Origin: Mermis nigrescens
Taxonomy: Eukaryota > Nematoda > Enoplea > Mermithida > Mermithidae
Direction of reading: 5' to 3'
DNA length: 64,000 nucleotides
Assembly (NCBI GenBank): GCA_036768485.1
Contig: JAVLUZ010000141.1
Coordinates: 4,911,349-4,975,348, forward strand
Shown: piece by piece, positions 1 through 12,600 of the stretch
Position numbering within the stretch: position 1 is the first letter of the stretch
How the letters are laid out: each line of letters begins with the position of its first letter
The notes under the pieces: generated by a model
The model's database searches: none
Seen by the model: the letters and a program-made list of their open reading frames with translations, nothing else
Told to the model about the DNA's origin: nothing
Position numbers and translations under genes: made by a program

Positions 1-227
1 TAGTTTTTGTACAGAAAAATGATTTCGTGATTCTTCTAACGATTTCTCGAATAAAGGCACAATAATTTAAATACTTTTATCCAATATTAGCGAAAACTCG
101 AACTCTTTTTGCGTTTCGAGCCAAATCCTTTAGTTGCTATTATTTAATTCAGCTCTAAGAATTAAATCTTAATATAGAACGGAGCTTTAGCGGCGTTTTG
201 CGCCGATTTTAGCGTTCGATCCCAACT

Positions 228-455
228 TGGCGCATGTCTTAACTTGGCGCATGTCTGAAGTTGGCGCCCTTCTAAACTTGGCGCCTTTTGTTTTCTTGTA
301 TGAACTTGGCGCCCATCTAAACTTGGCGCCTATTTTCACTTGGCGCATATCTAAACTTGGCGCCTATTGTTACAAGTCTCGATTGTGACTGAACTTGGCG
401 CACGTCTGAACTTGGCGCATGTATGAACTTGGCGCATATCTATGTTTGGCGCATG
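228..455 (+). repeat. 17-bp minisatellite, forward array
   Basis: About a dozen degenerate copies of a 17-bp unit, consensus AACTTGGCGCATGTCTG, interrupted by short AT-rich stretches. The same unit appears inverted at 1320-1436. Confidence 0.85.
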
Positions 456-589
456 AAAATGGATAGAGGTGTAGGCATAAGGGTAGGAAACGGGCAGCCC
501 TCCCCTGTAGGTTTGGGTAGCGTCTGGGCAGAATAAATATTGATCCACTCCTGAATGTTAAGGGGTTGCCAATGCCATACACGCGAACA

Positions 590-965
590 GCACAAGGGCG
601 GATTTAAGGGAGGGTGCAGGGGGCCGCTCCCGCCCCTCAAGATAACGATTGACATGTAATTTGCAACGATTTTCGGCTGTTGATGATCACAATTTCTCAA
701 ATTGTCCCGGCGTCGGAAATGCCGTTCTATTTATTTTTTTAAAATCAGACAAACTTAATGATTTTCTGCAAAGAATCAGCATAAGTCTCTTAGATTTTCG
801 AAAAAATTTCGCGCTAAGTGATTTAAAAATAAAAGTATATGATGCGAAACGCTGGAAAAAGTTTTTAATTTGAACGTGTAAGGTAAATATTTGTATCTAT
901 TTTATAACAGTTTTCGGAAAAGTCAAGCTACCACCCCCATTTACGGAAATCCTAGATCCGCTATG
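590..965. mobile_element. Degenerate hAT-like MITE (GGGCGGATTTA end)
   Basis: The left end has GGGCGGATTTAAGGG and a C-rich stretch. The right end (about 940-965) reads AAATCCTAGATCCGCTATG, the inverted form. Both resemble the ends of the well-bounded MITEs at 37756-37951 and 47027-47218, but the interior differs and no target duplication is visible. Confidence 0.4.
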
Positions 966-1319
966 CACGCACACCACGGAACTTTCGGGAAGGGGTGAAA
1001 AACATTTTCTAAAGTACTTGTTTTGGGGCCCAGAAACGCTGGATACATATCAAAAACATCGTTTTCAGCCTTAATTATTAAGCTATTTCTTCTTAGGTGA
1101 TTGAAACATGAAATTTTTTCAAAAATGAAAAAAATTCAACAAAATTAATTTATACGTGAAAAAAGGTCGTTTGGCACTAATTCATAACATATAACTATTG
1201 GGCTAAATCTTTAGTTCGCATTCAGTGTATACCGATTCAGAAAGGCCCTTTATTTATAGGAGCTGATACAACAGTTATATACATATACCAAGCCCGACGG
1301 GTCTCCGAATTAATACATG

Positions 1320-1436
1320 TGCTCAGTTCAGTCATGCGCCAAGTTCAGACATGCGTCAAGTTCAGTCATGCGCCAAGTTCAGTCATGCGCCAAGTTCAGA
1401 CATGCGCCATGTTCCTACATGCGCCAAGTTCAGTCA
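1320..1436 (-). repeat. 17-bp minisatellite, inverted array
   Basis: Six to seven copies of the reverse complement of the 228-455 unit (CATGCGCCAAGTTCAGA form). Together the two arrays make inverted ends around 228-1436. Confidence 0.85.
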
Positions 1437-2749
1437 CAAAAAATGAAAAAGATATTTTGGAATTTTCTGAATTTTTGTACGTCAGAAATGATTTTGTCTA
1501 CCAAAACATGAAGAAAAACCGTTACTTTAGGCATAATTGACGCATTTTTCGGACTATTTCTGACACTTTCGAAAAATTTGGGGTTCCGCCCCCTCCTGTC
1601 AGAAGATCCTTCCTCCACCATTGGCTTTACGAGCCTTTTTTCAGAAATTTATTTCTCATGCCCAGCAAACATTTTCTGGTCCTTATTAAACTTATTAAGT
1701 AAAAGCGTACATAGTTTTCTTAGTGATTAGAATTGTATTACATAGTATAAACGGAAAGGGTGGTGCTGCACTTTCAGATATCTTTAGCTATTTTTACCAG
1801 CGGGATTTTCGAAGTTTTTGACCCTGTGCACCAGTTTTTCGCTTTATACGTTAATTGACGAAATTATTTCATTATTTTTTCAACTGCGAATTTCACATTT
1901 TTTCGCTTCAGAAATAATTTCGCTTACAGCAAAGTAGTGAAAGACGCTATTTTGTGCATAATTAATGGCTTATATTCTTAAACTATTTTTGACAGATTTG
2001 CAGAATTAGTGGTATGTACTTACCACTCAGTCAGAAAATCCTACCGTTGCTTGAAAAAATTTATACATTTATGCGCATTTTTCGTTTGTTTCATCTGATA
2101 CTGAAAAATATACAAAATTTAGGATTTTTTCGAGTCGGCGATGTTCCCTTCATGTATATTGTTTACCTTAAAATTTATTTCATTCTTCACAGATAGTTGA
2201 AGATAACCGGTCAACATACGTTGAGTCACTTTTTCCTGCGTTTTACGGAATTAATGGTTGCACAGTCATAAATCAACTGAGTAAATACTGCGTACAAACA
2301 AGGTTTCAATAAATACTTACATATTTTTTAGCTGAAAAGCGTAACAATATGCGATAAAGTTCTACCGATTCCATTCGATTTCATTGGAAAAACATACAGG
2401 ATCAAACTAGGTATGATCAGCGAAATTAATCGTTAATTCCGTAAACTTTTGTTCAGCAATTTATTTTTTCAGACTGTAGTACAGTCGAGCAATTACCCTG
2501 TGATGGGCAAATCGTTTGACGCGTTGGTTAATCCTGTGAAGGATTTAGCGCTTTTATATATCAGCGGATTAGACTGAATCTTTTGTAGGCTATGTGTTCT
2601 ATATACAATTTTCAATGCTGTTTCGATGTTATAGAATTATCCACATTCGATTATTATGAATTCGCGACGATGCAAAGCAATGTTATTGAAAAAGAATTTA
2701 GCTCAGCGCCCCAATCAAGCTTGTACGTAGGGGGACGTTTGGGTCTAAA
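1437..2749. other. Intergenic AT-rich stretch
   Basis: No ORF with recognisable similarity, RNA gene or clear repeat is seen here. Short frames of 60 codons occur at chance level. Confidence 0.6.
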
Positions 2750-2960
2750 CCTTGTCAGAATATAAAAATGGAAATTTTTTTGAAAAAATGCGACAAAATG
2801 AAGGCCAGAAATGGATGAAAAGCGAAAATTTCCTTCAAAAGTGCTTTAAATTGATCAAATTCCGTGAATAAGCATATTTTCAAAGCTAATTTAGCATTTA
2901 TGCCACTTTTGAGATTATTTTGACCCGTGCTATGCCTAAGACAGTCACCTCCACACGTTG
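2750..2960 (+). repeat. Dispersed ~200-bp repeat (family R3), copy 1
   Basis: It shares an ordered set of words (AAAATGAAGGCCAGAAATGG, then TTCAAAAGTGCTTTAAATTG, then TTTAGCATTTATGCCACTT) with 5510-5660 and 8296-8500 on the same strand, and with 7440-7640 on the other strand. Confidence 0.6.
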
Positions 2961-3418
2961 GCAAAGGGAGAGGGGGTTTGCAACCCCAGAAGTTAATTAA
3001 AAAGACCCGCCGCAGATTACTCTGGATCCTCAGAATTATATTTTTAGCAGCATTTTTGGCGGTTTCACTCAACCAGACCCCCAGAATTTTCTTGCTGCAA
3101 ATGTATGGTCGTCTCGCTTAAGGGCTGACCCTGTAGGCCACTCAAACGAACGGACGTAAATGAGTTTTTAATCGAGATATTATATCGGTAAGTATGAAAA
3201 ATTGACTAGTATAAATAAATACCTACCTAACTTGCTAAACGACTAGTAACAAATAAATAAATATATGGTAGGTACTATCACGGGTAAAACGTTAAAAATG
3301 TACATGGCCCTAAAAATGGCTTAATCCGTCGCGTAATCGTTTTGCTACTAAAAGAACGTCCACGAGTATTTCCTATCTCGGGCGTTGGTAAAATAAACGT
3401 CCACGTCAGGCCGGGCGT

Positions 3419-3655
3419 TCATGCACAAGTTCTCCCGCTTTTTCCTCTGTTATAATGATCCAATAGATTTCCCTCAACTTGACGCATAGTTGGTCGCTGA
3501 TCTGCGTCCTTGCGCCAACAACTATGCATCACGCCGAACACTTCTTCGCTCTTCAATTTTGGAGGCCTCTGAGGATGCCCACCGCTTGAAACGAACGCTG
3601 AAACTTCTTTTGCGGTTTGGGGGTCGCCTGGGCGAGTATACGGCTCTCTGCCGTT
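3419..3655 (-). CDS. SH2-kinase exon 7 (C-lobe and stop)
   Basis: Acceptor CTGTTTCCAG|. It encodes [10 protein letters not shown], the alphaH/I region with [16 protein letters not shown], and a short tail ending SGRTCA before TGA at 3421-3419. The CW-x(6)-RP spacing is normal for a tyrosine kinase C-lobe. Confidence 0.92.
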   Translation of the reverse strand, partial: NGREPYTRPGDPQTAKEVSAFVSSGGHPQRPPKLKSEEVFGVMHSCWRKDADQRPTMRQVEGNLLDHYNRGKSGRTCA

Positions 3656-6600
3656 CTGGAAACAGAACGGTTTTATCAATCGTAGAAGCAAAAGGTCCGA
3701 GTTATCCAGACAACTTCGTTACGTTAGGGTATTGTATACCCTAATGTTTACCAAACCGTCAAAAATAGGCCCGAAAATCCGCTATTCAAGAGCGGAAGAA
3801 CGTCATTTTTTCCGCCGTTCTGCATAGTCTACATTTATTTAAAAAATGATTTTTCCTGCCGAAATTCCTCGAAAATTTTTTCACAAATTTCGACAATTTC
3901 ATGCAAAGAATGATTTTATTTATTTGACTAAATTAATGAAATTGAGGCAGAAAGACGTTCAGAAGCTTTTCCGTACCTGTATCTGTGCATTTGACGTAAA
4001 TCTATTAAAGCATTTGACGCGAAGCAGGGGGGTGTAAATGACTTCAATTTTTGGCCATAAACGGTCAAAGAAGCGTAAAAACGGCAAAAAATGCCATTTT
4101 TTTCAAAAATAAGGGTCAGAAATTTTCTGGCTTCGAAGGGGATGAGGGAGGACGATCAACTTTGGGTGAGGAGATCTCCATCTACTCCTGTTAAATGTCT
4201 GCAGGGAAGAATATGACTTTCAAGCCGCCAAGGTGAATAGATGTAATGAATAGGCATTATCCGGCGCCAAGCAACAGAAATATTTGAGAAATTACGATAG
4301 TCGATGACCAAAAATATATAAAGTACCTACGTGGGTCGGCCTCCCCCTATCCCAAATTAATAACCCCTAAGCTACATTAGACAGGAAGGACTAAGAATAA
4401 TTTGCTAATATAAAATACGAGTATCTGTTCCCGATCACCGGTTCTCTTCTTTTTTGACAATTCCAAGAATAAAACGTGCGGATCGCACATCAAAGTGGAC
4501 TTTTTCAGTACCTATACATGCATATTAGAGGGTTACGCACTTACTAACAACAGCCATTTGATATGAGTGTGCCAACATGTCATGTCAATACTACAGAAAG
4601 TGTGGGTTTGGGATCCTTATACCCTCTTAAACATTGTAAGACCTAAAAACCGTTCGTAAATGTTTTTTTTACCGAGTTTTAGCTTGAAATAATAGTTTTT
4701 AGCGCGTTTAGCTCAAGAAATTATCCCTGGACTCACATCAAATCTTCATAGGAAGCTATAATAGTAAATTCTGCAAAAAAAATCGTTGAAAACATCGAAA
4801 ATATAATTTTTACATAGGTACCATTTTGACGCCAAGTCACTTTCACGAGAAGTGTTTACGAATTTCCATGTCATGCGTAAGATTTGAAGATCCTTCCTGC
4901 GCAACAAGCATGACAAGTGTGAAGAACGCGAAAAACAAATCACTCTCTTCTAAAATCCTGACTTAACATTAGACTAAACTTACGCATTAATTTGATCAAA
5001 ATTAGAATTGTAAAACTTTAATTTCGAATTTATTAAGGAGAGTAGACATTTTTATGTGAAATTTAGCTCTGCATTATTGACATTCTTGCATTTTTAGGAG
5101 TCATACAAAGCTACTTAGATTTTTTTACGGAAACAAACTTCTGGTAAATATGAGATGAGAATTCAAGCGATCGCTTTTCGCTTCTTTTTGTCCTAATATG
5201 CAAATTTTATGCATGTTTTGCCAAATTTGAAAGTTAGATCAGCGATGAAACAAAACCATTATGCGTAGAATGAAACTCCTGGGAGGCAGTCTCGATATTT
5301 TACAGCGATGGATGCGCATTTAAAAACAATTTTACGACCTTGCTAACTATACGAACGAAAACTTTTCAGAAAAATTGTGTTGAAATGGAACAAACTAAAG
5401 TCAACAAATAGTTATTTTAGGTCGCCCGCCACCTGGAGGGGGATGAAAACCAGACACAAACGTGGGAGTTTAGAGGGATTGAGATCCCCTAGAGTTAAAG
5501 AATGAGAAATTTATTGGTAATTTTTTGCGAAATGAAGGTCAAAAGATGATGAAAATCAATTTCTGCAAAAGCGCTTTAAAATTATTTAAAAGACTGTAAC
5601 CTTATATAGTTTTCACGGTATTTTAGCATCTATACCACTTATTGGGGACATTAAAGCTCAAAATAAGTTCTGGACACGTAAGTATGAATAAAAACATCAA
5701 CAATACAACTTAATGTGAAAGCCGCCTACAAATAGGACTCGAATTTTCCTGAGTCCATTAGCATTAGTCCGAATTAACAACTTTTCCGCGCTTTCCTCTA
5801 CGAGTCATTTTTGCTTTCTCTAGAGTTCAACATTTAACATTTTGATTAGATCGCCTATCCTTAACCATTGGTTGGGCGAGTTAAGCAGTTTCAGGTAAAA
5901 ATTGGGTTTTTCTATAAAGGGTGCTCTGGTTCCCGTCGGAAAGTTTTCTGCCTATGCACTTCAAATAAGAATAATCAGAAAGCTAACCTCGTATACTTCC
6001 CACATAAGAATGCCGAAGCTCCAGACATCTGAGGCCATGGTCCATCTTTTGGATAGAAAGCATTCCGGAGCTAGCCATTTTAATGGCAACCGTTGCGACG
6101 CCTTTAGTTGAAAACCCGACCCTTTTTCATCGACATAACTTAGACCGAAATCGCTGACCTATGATGAGGACGGAATATGCATTGTATCTCTCGATTTTAG
6201 CCAAAAATTGCGGCATGTGCAGACATGGGCATGGACAATGAAGAAATCTACTTTCCCGTAAAAGAACATTTTTGGAAAAAGAGAAATCACTAAGTAATAC
6301 AGCAATAAAAATCGTAATAACTTTTTGTAGTTTCGAAAGTTAATCCTACCGGATCAGAATTACTTGCATATACATACGTGTAGCAGCAGTTATCGGATTG
6401 TGATATAATTAAAGAATGAGTTCTATTCACACATAGGCAGCAATCAAATTCTGGGCTAACGAAAGGGCGAAGTCACCAAAAATAACACCAAAAATTCAAT
6501 TTGAGTGGCCTATCGATTTGGGGGAGGGTGTCTTTCAGATTCTCGATGGGAAGGGCCCAGCCCAACGCCCAAGTGTGGTTATTATGCTTTAAGTCCGTCG

Positions 6601-9600
6601 TACTGATTGCTAACTTTAGAAATCGAATGTCATACCTTATGGAAGCTACTGTTTCGCAGCATCTCTCATAAATGTTGCATTGAAACAACGCTATTATCTA
6701 TTAATTATTTAAGTAATTAATTAATAAGTTAATCAAAGTGTAAAAATTGTTTTAACCTCTGGTCCAAATGCTGCCAGTTTTTATATTGCATGCATTATAC
6801 TTTTTTATGCGACTAAATATGTAACACTTTTAATTTTTCTATGAAGAATAGAAATAAAAGTGCTGACCTATGAATGTTAAGGATTCGGAAAGAACGGACA
6901 GATGCAGTAAATTTGCGTTTGTTTTAAGAAATGATTTCAATCTTTCCCAAATCTTTCAAGTCCTGAGTAACGATAGCAGGAACCAGGCCCGTATCCAGGA
7001 GCCGACCTTGGGGGGACAGACCTAAAGTTATTTGACTATTGTCTCCAAAATTTCGTAAAGATAATTCGTGAAACCGGATTTTTCGACGTCCTTAAACGTG
7101 CTCCATCCACTAAGCTAATAAAATTCGAACTTTTCTAAGAAAAATAAACGATTTGTCGGAGTCTACAAAACTGGGAAGTCCGAGGACCCGCCACTGAACA
7201 GTGTTTGGTTGCTTGCGCAAGCGGAACCAGCGCACGAACGAAAATGAAATCGGCTGAGTTTTATGACCATTTGGAACATAAAATCCATGGATTAACCGAT
7301 AATTAATATCGATCAACTCGCGACTGCAGCGCCGTTAAACAAACGGGCAACAAGCTGCACAGCCGATCAATATTCAATAGCGTGACAGGCAATGCTGCCT
7401 GTCTTGACCATAGATGCACAGCATGGCCGATCTGGGAGGGAGTCGACAATTTAGCTTTTCTGGGCCAAAATGACTTCAAAATATAAGCGCTAAAATGGTA
7501 TTAAAACTACTTTATTACACAGTTATTGATTAATTTGTTGCACTTTCGAAAAAATTCTCAATTTTCATCCGTTTTTTGCCTTCATTTTGCCCCTATTTTC
7601 GCCACAAAATTTTCCATTTTTCCATTCTGAGGGGGTTTCTAGACCTCCCATATTTTCCTCACGTGCATGTCTGGTCTCTTGACTTTTGGCGCCTGATGAG
7701 CGCGGTAGGCATTGCGGCCCGTCTTGGCTCGTCATTAACGTTAGTAGCTGGTAAGTGTGGTAGGCATTGCAGCCCGTCATGGCTTGTAATTAGCATGCCG
7801 GATGGAGTAGAACTCCTATCATATCATAGGCGTTTGAGCCGAAGTTCAGGTCGTAAAACTAGCCAGAGCTACAGAATGATCAACGTACTTTAGCGATTAT
7901 GGCTCCGGAATCTTCGTACTTTATGAGAATATTACGAGCGGCCAAGTCTCGATGTATGATATTATGCAAGTGTAGATAGCTCATGCCTTTGGCCACCTGG
8001 ACGCAAATTTTAAGTTTTCCCCTGTCGGTAACTTTACCTCGACTCAAGAGCTTGTCCAATGAACCTTAAATCAATGTTCACGACATTGTTCACAATAAAG
8101 TTTACTAATCAATGCTACAAGTATGATATTGCTCTATTTTTATTAAAAATATTTTTTTGATTTCTGCGAATGTTGCATGCAAGATACATACATATAGAGA
8201 ATACATAATGGTCTATAACATTTTATAGACCTCGGTGTGGGACTATACCCGGAAAACACAGTTGCAATGATTCAATATAAAAATTATAAATTCATCCATG
8301 AAGCAAGAATATTCCAGGCAAAATAAAGGCCAAAACCGGATGAAAATTGAAAATTTTCTTCAAAAGTGCTTCAAATTGACTAGAAAATTTGTTAAACGTA
8401 GTTTTAACGCTATTTTAGCGTTTATACTAGTTTCTGAGGTCATTTTAGCCCAAGGAAGCTCAATTTTTGATCCCTCCCAGACCGGCTGACCCTCCCCCCA
8501 AATCGACCAATTTGTGCATCTATGGTCCATACGTGTCAAGATTGAATTGATCTTTCACTCAACCATTTAGGCTAATTAGATTGTAGGTCAGGTAGAAGTA
8601 TGTGCTGCGATAAATGACATACAAAGGGAAATGCACTAGCACCCTATACCAAAATACTATTGTACTTTTATCAAGCTATTGAAAATTTCTAACCTCAAAG
8701 ATAATCAAATGCATAATATTAAATAAAACAAGTAACTGACTTTAAAAAGTGATGTTGCTCGCAATTCGATTGTGTACGGCGACAAAAATTATACAAATGC
8801 AGTCTTTTTTGCATAAGTTTTCGCGGACTACACAGTTGTTTGCTTATTGTATCGAAATCGTGAAAGTAGAGCGCGAGCATCTGTAAAACACACTGCGCGA
8901 AGGAACAAATGAATCAAAACGAATAACTATAGTCTGTTTCGCATAACTCCGGGAATAAGTTTTAAGAATTTTGATCGACATTGAGGCAATACGCAATCTG
9001 TCAGCTTATTGTCGGAGATAGTTTTTTAAACTTATGAGCAAACTTTTGTGAAACAAACTATAATAGGCAGGCACCTATAGTATCGAGCTTCCCAAACCAA
9101 ACCCTAGGCGAAATGATTAGAATTACTAATATACATGAAGATCAAAAGAGCGCACAGCTAACAGCAACGGTGCAAAGAAAGTTAGAGCAATATTATTATC
9201 AAAACAGCGTTGAAAGCATTGATAAAGAAAGTTAGAGCAATATTATTATCAAAATAGCGTTGAAAGCATTCATTATTTGCGAAACTCCATTCAGCAGTGA
9301 TCTCTTCATTCGTGGGAGCATTTCTTAGTTTTTCACACAAGTGGCACTTACAAAAAAGCTTCAGAGTTAGTTAGAAACCCCTAAAACATAAAAAATAAAT
9401 AAATAAAAACTAAAAAAAATTTTGAAAATTAGATACCCAAAACCTTCATAAAATTTTACATGTTAGATACAGACTTACCCTTATTGATCAGCTCAAGCAG
9501 AATCTTTATACTATGATCATGAGCATTACGTGGCTTCACCACACCAATTAGCTTTACTATGTGCTCATGAGACATACTCTTCATCATGTTCATTTCCTTT

Positions 9601-12600
9601 TCGAACGCGAGTCTTTCTTTCTTCGATACGTCACCTTTTAGCATCTTCATCGCCACCTGCGTTGCCAATAAATAACTAATAGGACACATAGGCATAGGGG
9701 TCTGGATTCCATTCGAGCAGCCGGCGGACCCCCCAAAATGGATAGACCCCAAAATTGAATTTTTTGTGCTATTTTCCGTGATTTTGCCCAATCGAACCCT
9801 CAAAATTTGGCTGCTGCCCACTTATGCCCATTAGCGTTAGTATACGCACGGAAAATGTAGGCATGCATAAGCTTTAATATCAAGCGACAATGCGAACGAA
9901 AATGTTAAATTAAATGTGTGATACGTCGTCAAACAATATGGTCGTACCTAATAATCCCTGAATATCTGTCCGCCTTTCTTGCGACAGTTATTGTCATCAA
10001 ACTTATATGCATACCTAAGCTATTTTATGATCCTGAGATCCTTCGAAGATTTCATGCATTATTTTCTGGCGCGCGCCCTAATAAAATATGTCCAGGAGTC
10101 TGATGAGGTAATCAAGTATCCGTTTTTTGTGATACAACCGCTGTTTAACATTTCAGAACAAAGCTTCTGGAGATTATTGATAAATTACCGATAAAAAACA
10201 AAGACTTATAAAACTGACAACGAGGTACAATATAAGCGGTTATTAGTTGTAAACATGTTAGCTTTATTTATATCGAAGTGTTAGGCTAATTTCGATGCGA
10301 GACTTTTGCCCCACCGAAGCTCTCTAAACATTTATTGTTTTGCACGTGACTGCTTTATTTTGCTCAGAAATGAGAGTGCTTTCTAGACTTTGATATTCAT
10401 GTGTCTTATTTCGTCACATAGATTCGCAAAGTTTTCCTCCCGGATCTAGGGGATCTCTCGGAGTGCTCGCTCTTCATTAGCCTTCATTTGCCTGACGTTC
10501 CACCAAAATGGCTCAAGCTTTCCCGTGGCATTGGATATAAGATTACATCCCCAATTATGCAATGTCATCATAGGCGGGCAGCACCAAAATTCTGGGGGGG
10601 TGGAAAAATTTCCGGGGAAGGGGGTGAAAAAATTTCCGGGGGGGTGAAATTTTCAAAGGTCAAAAAATGGTCTTAAAAGTGGTTGTATAGCGAAAAAACA
10701 CCATTTTTCGACGTTTCTCATTGAGCACTATCCAATGACATCAAAAAATCGCTAAAAAAGCAAAAAAAATTTTCAAAATTTGAATTCTGCGGGGTATTTT
10801 GATTTCTGGGGGGGTATTTCAACTTCTGGGGTGCATACCCCCACGCCCACGTGTGAATTTCATGCAATGCACTGAAGCATTAGACAATCTGCATTCGTCC
10901 GCCTGGTCCTGGCATTAAGAAGTATTCTACTAGAAAAGAAAAATGCTCCGATGGAACAAAAAGGACGAATAAACTTGGGATTTTGGATTAAAGATGTAAA
11001 ATGAGGGGACTAGGAAAAAACTACGGCTAAACTTAAGAATATGGTACTTTCGGAAAAGGTGCAAAACGAATATGGAATGCCAAAATTTTTTTGCCAAAAT
11101 GATAGAACATGATAAATTGAAGCGCGGAAAGAAAATTTGGTGAAAATCTGAGCCATATTTGCAAAGTTGCAGGCAACTCTCGATTTGAGTGTTGCGTGGG
11201 ACGATTAAACGACTCGATCCAAGGACTTACACATTTGTCAGAAATAAATAATATGGGCTGAAATAACGGAAGGAAGCATAGTAATGAAGGAGAAAAAGGA
11301 AAAAAGGCGCGGAAAGTCGTTTGAAATTTTAAAAAAACTTTAAAAAATTTTCATATTTTTTTTGCATGTTTTTTCGGTTTTACTCGAAAATCTAAGTTTT
11401 TGCTTCTATTATACTCAGGCTTAGGCTTAGTATATCTAAAAGGTGTTTCAAGCTGCTTAGGTCGAGGTCGCTCCCGCTCAGGTCGATGTATTGATGCTTA
11501 GGTCGATGTATAGATGCTCAGATCGATGTATAGATGCTTAGGTCGATGTATAGATGCTTAGGTGGATGTATAGATGCTCAGGTCAATTTATAGATGCTTA
11601 GGTCGATGCATAGATGCTTAGGTCGACGTAAATTGGGTATCTACATGTGATTCTGCATTCAGCTGTTTGAATCTTCAAATACTTAGGTCGAGAAGATGCT
11701 TGTTTAGGTCGAGAAAAGGCTAATTAAAGAAACCCATAGCTTTTGTAATATTGATCATAGACGGATGAAATTTTTTTCCGCGCTTTCTTTTAACATGTTC
11801 TAAGTACTGAGCAAAAAATCCGCTCTTCTGAAGTTTATTTGTTAGTATTCAGAAAGTACCATATTCTTAAGTTACTCCAAAACTACCTATGCAGTAAATG
11901 CATAAAGTCGCAAAATGTTTCGAAAAATAGACTTTCTTTATGCAACGCTAAAAATCGAAATATATTCTGCGGCCTGCAGCTTAAAATAAACTGTTCAACT
12001 AAAAAAACGATTGAAAAAGCAGGAAGTTAGCTATGCAGTAGGTATGGGAAAGTGGAGTAAACTAGAGCGATTTTTTACGTGAAACAGACTACATGCACAT
12101 AGGTACACTTGCACGCCCGCAACGATTGTGTGCACTAATCAATTGACGCCAGGTTTGCTGAGTTTAATTCTCATGATAACAAAATTGAACACTTTTAAAT
12201 ACAACTGCATTTACTTTCCTATCAGTCACGATACGAAGCAAGTCAGCGTTGTAGCTTGCAAGCAATTCACAAAAAGTTTACATTTTAGATATGGTTATAC
12301 ACTCTTATGTGAAGCATATTCGAAGAAGGTTACACTTTTTTCAGAGGCCGCATATATACTTCGATTTTCAGCGCTGCTTAGAGAGAGTCTGATTTTTAGC
12401 AGATTTTGCGACTTTAGGCCTATACATAGATAGCTTTTTCCTAGTCCCCTCCTTTCACATCCTTAATAATCCGTAATCCTAAGTATATTCGTCCTTTTTG
12501 TTCCATTCTAGCATTTTTCTCTGCTATTACCCTACTTTTAATTAGCATGATTTGAGTAAATCAGTCACTAAACACATACGGTAACACGCCGAAATAATGA

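Noticed and set aside
228..455. CRISPR-like array
   Set aside because: Units are contiguous 17-mers without unique spacers, in animal DNA; it is a minisatellite.
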